A stretch of DNA of 64,000 nucleotides from Callorhinus ursinus (Eukaryota; Chordata; Mammalia; Carnivora; Otariidae): NCBI RefSeq assembly GCF_003265705.1, contig NW_020313044.1, forward strand, positions 1,941,223-2,005,222, read 5' to 3'. Made by a program: the position numbers and the translations under genes. Shown here piece by piece: positions 32,757-43,349 of the stretch. The notes under the pieces are model-generated. The model saw nothing but the letters and a program-made list of their open reading frames with translations. It was not told the DNA's origin and did no database searches. Position 1 is the first letter of the stretch; every line of letters begins with the position of its first letter.

Positions 32757-32955
32757 TTAAAAAGATTTATTTATTTATCTTAGAGAAAGAGCATGCCTGC
32801 ACTAGTGGGAGGGACAGGAAGAGGGATAGAAAATTCCAAGGAGACTGTGCGCTAAGCACGGAGCCTGACGTGGGCCTCAGTCCCAGGACCCTGAGACCAT
32901 GATCTGAGCTGAAACCAGGAATCGGGGGCACTCAACTGTGCCACCCAGATGCCCC
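32757..32955 (-). repeat. Can-SINE, second of the stack
   Basis: aaagatttatttatttatcttagag, gagcatgcctgcactagtgg, cagtcccaggaccctgagaccatgatctgag, tgtgccacccagatgcccc. Older subfamily. Confidence 0.85.
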
Positions 32956-33050
32956 TAAAGATTTTATTTTTAAGTAGTCTTTACACCCAAGATGGGGCTC
33001 AAATCCACAACCCCAAGACCAAGGGTCCCAACTGGAGCCAGCCAGGCACT
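32956..33050 (-). repeat. Short Can-SINE subfamily, third of the stack
   Basis: aaagattttatttttaagtagtctttacacccaagatggggctcaaatcc to gagccagccaggcactcc. Same short type as at 20403-20489. Confidence 0.82.
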
Positions 33051-33280
33051 CCCTAGATTTTGTTTATAATTATATACTGTGTGTATTTCCAAGGTACTGT
33101 TAATATGGGAACATTGAAGATTTTTCACTTTAATAAGGCCTTGATTCATCTTTTTAAGGTAATGATTCATTCAAGACTAGTTTGACTGAAGTGATAAGTT
33201 GTGTGTTTTTTTGTTTTGCTTACTATAATATATATATTTCTAATAAGTGTTGGTCAAAATACGGTCTCTTACCTCTGTGT

Positions 33281-33386
33281 GATAGTGTTTGCGTCATCCT
33301 TTTCTTGAACTGTTTATCCAAGTGATTTTTGACGATAGTGTTTGTGTCATCCTTTTCTTGAACTGTTTATCCAAGTGATTTTTGAC
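33281..33386 (+). repeat. 53-bp tandem duplication (two copies)
   Basis: Units 33281-33333 and 33334-33386 differ at one base (gcgtc versus gtgtc). Each starts gatagtgttt and ends gtgatttttgac. Confidence 0.98.
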
Positions 33387-33442
33387 CATGGAAGTGTAGA
33401 ATTGTAAAATTTAGAATTTGAAGGTGACATTAATTACCTAGT

Positions 33443-33680
33443 GCAGGGTTTGACAAATTACAGTTTCCAGGTTAAGTCTGGCTTCCTATTTTTGTAAATA
33501 AAATTTTATTGAACACAACTCTGCCCATTTATTTATCATCTATGGCTGTTTTTCCACTACAGTGGCATAGTTGAATAGTTGTGATCTAGAATGTCCATAT
33601 GTGACAAACATCTAAAACTAAAAGCGAATGGCCTCTAAAGCCTGAAATACTTGCTATCTGGCCGTTTCTAGAAGTCTGGT
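33443..33680 (+). repeat. hAT-type DNA transposon relic (family unassigned)
   Basis: cagggtttgacaaattacag, tttttgtaaataaaattttattgaacacaactctgcccattt, ctatggctgtttttccactacagtggcatagttgaatag, aaagcctgaaatacttgctatctggcc. A common mammalian hAT pattern. Confidence 0.7.
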
Positions 33681-33714
33681 GAGATTTAATGTAGTCCAGC
33701 CCAATACTTTTTTT

Positions 33715-34990
33715 TTGAAGATTCTGAGTTACCAATTCAGTTTCTTTAATGGATATAAGATTATTTAGGTTATGTGTTTCTTCTTGGATAAATGTTTGAA
33801 GTTTGTGGCTTTAAAGGAGTTGTCCATTTTATCCAATTAGTCAAATTTTATATGCAGAGTTTTTTGTAGGATTCTTTTTTTACTATCTTTTTAATGTTTG
33901 TGAGGATTCTGTAGCTATATTCTTTAATTTATTCCTAGTGTTGGTAATTTGTATTTGCTTTTTTTTTTTTTTTGGTCAGGCTGGCTATAGGTTTATCAAT
34001 TCTATTGATCTTTTGAAATAACCAACTTTTGGTTTTACTGATTTTTCTCTGTTATTTTCAATTTTACTGATTTCTGCACTTTATCATTTTTTTTCTTCTG
34101 CTTCCTTTGGATTTTTTATTTTAAAGATTTTATTTATTTATTTGACAGAGACATAGCAAGAGAGGGAACACAAGCAGGGGGAATGGGAGAGGGAGAAGCA
34201 GACTTCCCGCTGAGCAGGGAGTCCGATGCGGGGCTCCATCCCAGGACCCTGGGATCATGACCTGAGCTGAAGGCAGATGCCCAACGACTGAGCCACCCAG
34301 GTGCCCCCTTTGGGTTTATTTTGTTCTCCAGTTTCTTGAGGTGAGAATTCAGGTTATTGGTTTGAGATCTTTTTTTTTTTTTGGGTAAAGATTTATGGTA
34401 GATTTTCATATAAGGTCTACTTTGCATCCCATAAGTTTCGATATATTGTCTTTTTTGTTTAGTTCAAAATATTTTAAAATTTTTCCTTGAGTCTTCCTCA
34501 GGCCTGTGGATTATTTGGCACTATGTTTTTTAATTTCCAACTAGATGGAAATTTTTTTGTTATATTTATTTTATTTCTAATTTAATTAAAACTTAATATG
34601 ACCAAAGAATATACTTTGCATCATTTCATTTCTTTAAATTGTTCATTAGAGTTTGTTTTATGACCCAGTGCTACTTTTGTGAATGTTGTATCCGCATTTG
34701 GAAAGAATATATGAGTTGTGCTATTGTTGGATAGAGTGATTTATAAATGTCAATTAGATCCAATTGGTTGATGGTATTGGTTGATCAATTTGGTTTAGTT
34801 CTTCCATATATTGCTTATCTATCTATCTGTTTTTCTGTCGATTGCCAGCTTGCTCTTAATGATTACTGAGAAAGGAGTGTTGCAGTCTACAGCTATGATT
34901 GTGGATTTGGCCCTTTCTCACTTCAATTCTCAGATTGCTACTCTGTGCATTCTGTCCATGGTTTTTAGGTGCAGTCATTGTGATAGGGTA
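33715..34990 (-). repeat. L1M ORF2-region fragment, antisense, with a SINE inside
   Basis: Reads as reverse-complement L1 ORF2: tcaattctattgatcttttgaaataaccaacttttggtttt, tttgcatcccataagttt, gtggattatttggcactatgttttttaatttcc, atatgaccaaagaatatac, aatgtcaattagatccaattggttgatgg. No intact frame. Interrupted at 34124-34306. Confidence 0.85.
34124..34306 (-). repeat. Can-SINE nested in L1M
   Basis: Flanked by cctttggattttttatttt (34105-34123) and cctttgggtttatttt (from 34307). Confidence 0.93.
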
Positions 34991-35700
34991 GATTGGGTTT
35001 ATTCCTTCTTAACCAGAAGCAAAACCCGGCTACCTATTTTCAAAACAGCCTGAAAGTAGGGATAACTTGGGCATAATACCCAGGTAAAGACAGTTAGGAC
35101 TAGAGCTGAGGCTTCTGAGTTTTAGTCCAGGGCTACTCCTGCTGGTACTTTTCCCATGTGGTGCCATGGACCGTGGACAATAAGCTGATGCTTCCCGAGA
35201 ATAGGACTTACTAAGCTTGATCAAATGTTCCCTTCCCTAGAGCTGCTTTCTCAGTGGTAAAACTGGATTATTAATGGCTGCCCCTCCACCTGATTTTGTT
35301 TAAAGGCACAGAGAGCCTATCAAATAAGACCAAGTAAAATGATGACGATGGGATAATGGTTGGTGGTATTGCAAAAATAGGAAAATACCTAAGAGCAATA
35401 AATGAAGTATAGCCGCAAACAAGGTAAACAGGGATCTGCATAGGAAGAGACTGAGGCTGTTCTCAAGAGTGGCAGGTCCTTCCTGACTTTGTGTGACAAC
35501 TCCATTCCTTGCTGCTCTCTTCCTATAGCGAAGAGCCAAAGTGGCACTACCTCATCGTTTAGTTCAGGCATTGAAGCACAGCGGCAAGAAGGGTCTTTTT
35601 CCCTCCTCACCTGTGGGCGGGGAAGGGGAGAGTAGATAGTATATTTCATGTGAACATAAAAATACAAAGTGCTATACACTTGAAAATTGGCATTGTTTTA

Positions 35701-35910
35701 TTTTTTTATTTTTTTATTTTTTTAAAGTTTTTTTTTTTTTTTAATCTGACAGAAAGAGCACACAAGCAGGGGGAATGGCAGGCAGAGGGAGAGGGAGAAG
35801 CAGGCTCCCCACTGAGCAGGGAACCCGTTCCGGGGCTTGATCCCAGGACCCCAGAATCGTGACCTGAGTTGAAGGCAGATGCCTAACCAACTGAACCACC
35901 CAGGCGCCCC
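35701..35910 (-). repeat. Can-SINE
   Basis: Perfect 19-bp target-site duplication gaaaattggcattgtttta at 35682-35700 and 35911-35929. The tail is (tttttta)n plus a long T-run. Confidence 0.97.
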
Positions 35911-37157
35911 GAAAATTGGCATTGTTTTAGATACATTTGTAATACTGTTCCTTTTTCCTCATTTACTCTTTTTGGTCCGAAAGTAGGCTTTGCTTTTCGC
36001 AAAGTTGTCACGTGTTGATAATAAGAAATTCATTTAAAATATTGTTACTGTTTAAATGTGGCAAACTAGGTGTTTTGGGAGGTTACCTGTTTATTTTACC
36101 TAGAATGCTCATATATGACAAACATGTAAAATTAAGCTTACCAGTCATAACTTTCTACATTAATATTTTCTGTCCATTGATCTTAATATTTGTTTTTAGA
36201 TTACATATTTTAGAGGACTTATAGTAGTTAATAAAAACTCTGTGTTTCCAAACCGTCCTTGCCAGAGACAGGTATAGCCTTGTGCCAGGAAATTTCCTTT
36301 TCTCTCATTTCAGGCCTACTTTCTTGAAAGTTACTTTGGTTTTCATGTTTCTTAGTCATAATATAAAATTAGAAGGGTGAAAGTCTATAGAATGTGATGT
36401 TTTCTTCTCTGACTGAATGTCCTTATTTTTTCTGTTTATTTTGGGTTGAGTCTGTGTTCACATCTGATGACTGGTAAGTAAGTGCTTGACAGTCACTAAA
36501 TAGCTTTAAAGTGCAATATTGGATCTTTAGAACCAAAGACTGCTTTAGAACTGATTTTGTTTGGTCATCTCTGAAAATGGCACGGGGACCTTTTCATATT
36601 GGCATGATTTGGAGACATTAACTATAAGAAAGATATTTTCTTTCAGTGATTTATAGTAAAACAACATCTGAGCAGTAAATTGTCTTACAAGTGTTATTTT
36701 CAGATGTGTTGAAATGATTGGCCTCCTGTTTCGGTTTTACTCCAGTTGCAGATTGTCTGACTTTTGGTTTTATAAAAAATTTGCATTTTGTAATTGTCTA
36801 CCAAATAGATTGCAGCGTAGCATCTTATTTCAAGGCTTCCTTGCTAATTGTCCTTTAAATTTAACACCAGAGCATACTTGTCCTGAATTACTTCTTTCTA
36901 CTTTGAGGGAGAATTACTGGTTTTGTAGATTCAAATATGAAACTCCTCTTCTAGGAATGAAAAGATTTATGTTTTGGCTTGGCCTTGTTTTGTGTCTGTA
37001 TGAACATTGCTTATTATTCCTTTGTATAAAATAACCTGAAATACTATATAAGAAAAGTCATAAATGTTTGACCAGTGATACCCAATTATAATCTTTAAAG
37101 CTCATAATAATAAATATACTTGTTGCTGGGAAGCAGAACATATTTGTTTATCTTGCT

Positions 37158-37352
37158 CCCCCCCCCCCGCCAAAGATTTTTATTTATTTATTTAACAGAG
37201 ATAGAGAGCATAAGTAGGCAGAGTGGCAGACGGAGAGGGAGAAGCAGACTCTCCGCCGAGCAGGGAGCCCGATGCGGGGCTCGATACCCGGACCCCGGGA
37301 TCATGACCTGAGCCGAAGGCAGCTGCCCAACCGACTGAGCCACCCAGGTGCC
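37158..37352 (-). repeat. Can-SINE preceded by a C-run
   Basis: The expected T-tail is replaced by c(10)gcc before aaagatttttatttatttattt. Ends gagccacccaggtgccc. Followed by a T(24) run at 37361-37382. Confidence 0.92.
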
Positions 37353-37564
37353 CTCTTGCCTTTTTTTTTTTTTTTTTTTTTTAAGATTCTCTACTGTGAA
37401 AAATAGATAAAGACATTATATATATGGGAAAATTGTTTGACTTCTAAAAATTGGTTGTTCTTATATATACCCGTAGTGACTTCTGTTGTAATAAAGGATC
37501 CCCTTGCGTCCCCGTGCCCTTTTTCAAAACAGGTTTTTCTTAGACTATTAAAATTTTCTTTTTC

Positions 37565-37767
37565 TTTCTTTCTTTCTTTTTTTAAGATTTTATATATTTA
37601 CTTGTCAGAGAGAGAGCACAAGCAGGGGGAGTGGCAGGCGAAGGGAGAGGGAGAAGCAGGCTCCCTACTGAACAAGGAGCCCAGTGTGGAACTCCATCCC
37701 AGGACCCTGGGATCATGACCTGAGCCAAGGGCAGGCGCTTGACCAGCTGAGCCACCCAGGCATCCCG
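37565..37767 (-). repeat. Can-SINE
   Basis: Flanked by agactattaaaatt (37542-37555) and agactattaaaatt (37768-37781). (tttc)n run in the tail. Confidence 0.94.
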
Positions 37768-37829
37768 AGACTATTAAAATTTCTTTCTTTCTTTTTTTCA
37801 AACCACCCTCAGCTCTTTTTCTTTTCTTT

Positions 37830-38036
37830 TCTTTTTTTTTTTAAGATTTTATTTATTTACTTGATAGAGAGGTAGAGAGAGAGAGCACAAGTAGGCAGTG
37901 AGCAGCAGGCAGAGGGAGAGGGAGAAGCAGATTCCCCACCGAGCAGGGAGCCCCATGTGGGGCTCGATCCCAGGACCCTGGGATCATGACCTGAGCTGAA
38001 GGCAGACGCTTAACTGACTGAGCCACCCAGATGCCC
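37830..38036 (-). repeat. Can-SINE
   Basis: Second SINE only about 60 bp after the previous one, same orientation, also with a (ttttc)n/T tail. ttaaaatttctt occurs before (37776) and after (38038), so it targeted sequence next to the earlier insertion. Confidence 0.92.
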
Positions 38037-38689
38037 CTTAAAATTTCTTAATTGAGGAAATGGACTCAAAGTGTTAGGAGGACATTTGTTGGTTTTTCTT
38101 TTTCAAAACAGTATTAAATTTTATAGCATTCAGAAAAAAATGCAATTTTAAAACAAAATTTCTAATCAGTATTTTTTAAAACTGACTCCATTGCTTAGTT
38201 CTTTGCTTTCTATAGCTTTTTCATTTTTGCAAACTCTAGAAGCTAAAATCAAACTGATTTTTTTGACTAGGGTTTCCCAAGCCAGCGCAAAATTATCCAT
38301 TTTCTTAAAATCACTCAGAATCAAGAATTATATTAGTTATAGGGTATGATGATAAATGTCAGTAATTATATGTTTTTTGATTTGAGGCTTTGGTCAGGTG
38401 CTAGTTCTTTTAACTCTCAAGAGTTGACAAGATTTTAACATCTAGATATGAATATAGGTTTATGGGGAATTGGACGTATAGGAGAATCCCTTATTAAATG
38501 ACCCAGTGTTGTGGATATATCACAGATGAAACAAGAAAGCAGAGGGTTGACGGTTGTTAAACTTGGTGATGTTGCATAAGGAAGTTCATTTATTATTCTC
38601 AATCCTTTTGGATATGTTTGGAACATCCCATATTAAGTTAAAAAAGAAAGACATATCATCATCATGGTTATTTGAGTAGGCCAGGATAA

Positions 38690-39180
38690 TAATATCTCAT
38701 CAGGATATTAGATGTCTAAGGACACATTCCCTACCATGTGTACAGCCCTTCTGAGGGCGTTTGTCTGTCTTGCAAACTCTACAAGGCCTTGTTTTATCCC
38801 AACCATCGCCCACTCCGTCCTCTAGTTCATAGCCTGGCCTGTGTTTTCTTCTGGGCCAATTAGGTTCTCTTAAGAGTTTGTATGGGAAAATAATGAGAAA
38901 ATGGTGCAATTAGTAAATGGGAACTGAAGCAGGAAATTATGACATTAGGTAGGGTCATGCAGGGTCATGGCAAGGTGAATTTGTGGTTGAGCAGCAGCTA
39001 TGAATTAGATAGGCAGCATAGACGGTAAGAATGGGTCAGGTATTTGAGGTTGGAGAAGGTGCAACCAGCTAAGAGGATCTAAGGCTTCCTGTATGGCCAC
39101 TCCTAAGGCTATTTGCCTACCTGTGCTTGGGTTCTTGTACACATGTGTCCTTGGAAGTAACCCTTTTATCAGTAAATTTG
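38690..39180. repeat. Possible solitary LTR or unclassified repeat
   Basis: The right part (ctatttgcctacctgtgcttgggttcttgtacacatgtgtcc, then aacccttttatcagtaaa) has the look of an LTR R/U5 region with a polyadenylation-like cttttatcagtaaa. No TG..CA ends or duplication could be fixed. Confidence 0.25.
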
Positions 39181-40909
39181 ATTTTTTTTTTTTTTTTGAG
39201 AAGGAAGAAAAAAGAACTAGTGTAGTCATTGAATGACCATTTTCTTGGCTAAATTCTTAGCACTTTTTATTAGAAGGTCAAAAATAGTTATTGCTTAATC
39301 ATTTAGGCATTCGTGATCCAGTTCCTCAAGCATTCCAAGAGCCATTGCCCTCCCTTGAGTCATATCTTAAAGTAAGAAACTTTTTTTAATTATATACTTG
39401 ACTCTTGTATAATTTAGTAGTAATGTTTATATTGCTCTTCACCTGATTGAATGGAATTTAATAAATGGTAGCAATCAGGGCTTTCTGGAGGGGGCGGGAT
39501 AATTTGTCTTCTTTAGATTTCCTATTAATTGGAAGTTGCCTCAGTATAGTTTTAGTTGGCTTAAATGCTGTTTTGTTGGTCAGCATGATTTTGCTGTTGA
39601 TTATGAAGACATGGCCTATTGCTAGAGAAAGCCTTACCTGAATATAAACAACCTGTCTACTATTATCTTTTCCCGTTTTTCCTTTTTTAGTACTCTTTCT
39701 GTGGGCAAAAATAAGAATGAGATCTGTCTTAGAAGAGATAATACTGGTACAATGGAATTTAAAAAACACAAATGAAATTGTTTTATTATAAAGCACTGAA
39801 GCAAGTATAAAACTACTTATATTAAATAGGATATACAAAGACGGAAAGACAAGGCTGACATTGATTGGCATTGAGGAGTGGGCGAGGGGAGAAACAACAG
39901 TAGATTTAGAATGAGGAGTAAATTAGTGTGCAGGGGATGGCAAATTTCTGGGCTTGGTGGGAATGAAGAGGTATTAAAGAATCATTTTACAAGCAAGACT
40001 GGCTAGAAACTGTCCTGTTTTCCCATTAGTGGGTGGCTCACTGACATTGTCAGAGGTCTTGGGAAATGTTTGCTTTTTCCCCTTTAATTTGCTCCTGTGT
40101 AGAAAGTTACTGCTCAGACTCTCGATTAGGGGCTTGTGGAGAGAGGTGTTTTGATCTTATTGTTATTTTCATATTATAACATCTTTAGTTGGCACCGTTT
40201 TTGTAGGGTGGATTTAGCCTTTGATACGTTTCCTCAGGCTCAAGAGAATGATCTGCTAAAGTAAAAAGGAAACTATTCCATTTAGCCTCTAGACAGTGAC
40301 ACATTAAGGACTAATGACTGCCAAAAGGAAATGTCAAACGCTAAGCTAGTCTACTTTCTTTGGCAGCTGAGAATCCGGTGAATCAACAGTTTTAGGGGGT
40401 GTATATTTAATGTGGGTGGAGGAAGAGAGTGTCTAACATTTTTTAAGGCCCTGTTAAGTTCGGCACTCTTGGACTTGGTACCAGTTTCTACTTTGCTAAA
40501 CCCAGGAAAGGCACATGCCATAGAATATGGGTAGTTACTTTTCATGTAGGTAATACTGGATAGAAACATTTTGAGATGTGTTTATGGGCATTGCTTTTAT
40601 GTGTTTTTATTTAATTGTTGATAGCTGGCTGAAATGTGTTAGATTTTGTATGAGGGAAAATACTTTGGAGTTTTGATTGCTTTTGTACCCTTTATCGCAA
40701 ACAGGAATTATCTGAAGCGTCTTTTGAAAGGGAAAGGATAAATTTGTGATTCTTGAGGTTTAAGGAGCAAATTTAGGCTGAATACTAAAAATTACTTGTA
40801 AAGAAAGGACAACACATTTATAACTTTTAAGCTTATAACCAAGTGTGGCCACCATGCTAGATATTTAAAATTTAACCCTTAAATATTCACATGCAAGGAT
40901 GTGGGGGGA

Positions 40910-41080
40910 AGTGATAGCTAGAGGATACAGGTGATGAAAATGTTTTAATGGTAGTGGTTGCACATATCTCAGTATACTAAAACAAAAACAAAACCATGGA
41001 ATTGTACACTTTAATTGGGTGATTTATATATGAATTGTATCTTAATATGCACCCTAATGAATATATATATCTTAAAGCTA
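40910..41080 (+). repeat. L1 3'-end fragment
   Basis: tgatgaaaatgttttaatggtagtggttgcacatatc, then ccatggaattgtacactttaattgggtgatttatatatgaattgtatctta: standard old L1 3' UTR pattern. Confidence 0.65.
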
Positions 41081-42458
41081 TTTAAAACATTTGCATATTT
41101 TTTCATACACGTATGTATGTGTTTACATACATGTATCCATGCTAATGATGTGATCAGTATTTTAAATTATATTTCCTATAGGGGATAGGAGCCAAGGTAA
41201 TTTGTATCCTATATGAAATAAAGAATGTTTTTCCCACTTTGAAATGGGGTCCATGTCTGTTACTGCCATCAGAATGACACTGGTTACATTAAAAGCCTAC
41301 ATTGTGCACGAAGTTGGCCTTTTTAAATCTCCTGGCTCTGTATTGAATAGACTAATGGTCTGCAGTTTTGTGTGGCTATTTCATTTAAGGGTTTTTGAAT
41401 CAAAAGTAGTTCAAAAACTCAGATACCAGATTGAACATGTATCACTTCAATTCACTGTTCTTCATTTTTATTTTGTTTCTGTGAAAAGTGGTAGATCTGT
41501 GCAATATGCATATTGTTAGTCCTTAAATTATCATGTTTTAAATACTTTGGATTTTTCACTTGAAGATTTTGCATATAATCACCTAGAATTTGATGATACA
41601 ACTCTAAGAACTTGAAAATGAATCAGGTTTTTTATTAATGACATAATATTCTTAGATTTTTCTGGTGGTCAGAGGGATGTAATGGATACAGGGAGGGATT
41701 TTGGTTGAAATAATGGTGCTCATAATATATGGTAGTATCATATATCTACAGTGTAGGCCTGCTTGACCTTGAAGGAATTGCAAAAAAGTTGTAGCAGAGG
41801 TTGTAATTGAAGTGGCCTGTTTTAACCAACATTAATTACTTTGTTTACCTATAATAGATTTTTGCTCTTACTGCTTTTTGGGGTAGTGCTTGTAGCTGAA
41901 CAGCATGTATTTTAGTTCATATCATGCAAGCTTTTCCTGACTTCTCTGGTATACCTACCAAACCAGAATGGCTTATCCTGTATGGTTGCTGCTGCCCAAC
42001 AGAACTAAGCTGTGAATCTAACTTGGGTGAACCCCAGCAGCTGGCCTTTCCTGTGATGAAGTGTAGGTCAAAGTTAGCAGTCTCCTTATAGCTTTCAGTG
42101 ATCCTGAGGCCTTATCACAGAAATTTGTTCAGTCAGTTTTTATCATAGAAACCAGCAGCAATTTTGAAATCAGGAAGAACTCACTTCACTCTGTGTATGT
42201 AATAAAAAATTGCTACTAACAAGAGGTCATGTTAAATGTAATGAACTTTTTCCAGGTTTTTTCAATTAACGTTAATTTGCTATGTGGTTCATTCCTTTTA
42301 TCTACTGGTGCTTGCTACCAGACCAAACTGTAACAGGCAACAAAACAAATTAATATGATGGAAAGAATTTAATTCTTCTTAAGCATTTTCTGCAACTAGG
42401 GAAAAAACTGAAAACATTCCCTAGCTGTCATAATTTATTAGTTACAATGTTAGTTGAA

Positions 42459-42631
42459 GGGGTGCCTGGGTGGCTTAGTTGGTTAAGCAGCTGCTTTCGG
42501 CTCAGGTCATGATCTTAGGGTCCTGGGATCGAGTCCCACATTGGGCTCCCTGCTCAGCGGGGAGCCTGCTTCTCCCTTCCACTCCCCCTGATTGTGCTCT
42601 CTCTCTCTCTCAAATAAATAAAATCTTGAAA
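42459..42631 (+). repeat. Can-SINE
   Basis: Perfect duplication aatgttagttgaa at 42446-42458 and 42632-42644. The tail is just aaatcttgaaa, shorter than in other copies. Confidence 0.96.
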
Positions 42632-42743
42632 AATGTTAGTTGAAAAAGTCAAATAGTACCCGCTTTCCCCACTTTTTACTATTGCTTTATTTGAAGATAT
42701 TTGCATTGTCCTCCTCTCCTTGTTTCCTTCCTTTCCTTTTCCT

Positions 42744-42944
42744 TAAGATTTATTTATTTATTTATTTATTTGACAGAGAGAGAGAGAGAGAAAGAGAGCA
42801 CACAAGCAGGGGGAGCAGGAGAGGGAGAGGGAGAAGCAGGCTCCCCGCTGAGCAGGGAGCCGGATGCAGCGCTCAATCCTTGGACCCTGGGATCATGACC
42901 TGAGCTGAAGGCAGACGCTTAACTGACTGAGCCACCCAGGCGCC
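42744..42944 (-). repeat. Can-SINE
   Basis: aagatttatttatttatttatttatttgacag to gagccacccaggcgcccc, with CT-rich flanks (ccttcctttccttttcc / cttcccttttcctttcc). Faces the 42459 copy in inverted orientation 112 bp away. Confidence 0.94.
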
Positions 42945-43349
42945 CCTTTTTCTTCCCTTTCCTTTCCTTTCTTTGTAAATTCTCAAAGAGAAGTCTGGTG
43001 GTGGAAATTCAGACACTGGGGCAGGAAGTGAGAAAGATGTGTTTTGATGGAGATGGTCATGGTCAGTTCATTGGGACAGGTGTTTGTGAACCCTATTTTG
43101 GGGGTGGTAAACTCTCTGTAAATTGATGTCCTGGGGGATGGAACATATCTTTGCTGCCCTAAGTAAAATTTTAGTGAATTACAGAAAGGAAATATTTGGT
43201 CACCTCCCAATTCTGTTGCTGCTGTTTGGAGCTGTACCAGTATTATGAATTTGGTGTTCCTTTATCTGGGACTGAGGAGTTAAAGAGAGAAGCTGAAAAT
43301 GACAAAGATTATATAGGCTAGTATCTGGAGATAAATCTAGTGGCTCCTC

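Noticed and set aside
39458..39871. Longest open frame in the window (137 codons, minus strand)
   Set aside because: AT-rich, low-complexity composition, no recognised domain, no splice or promoter context; consistent with chance in 64 kb.
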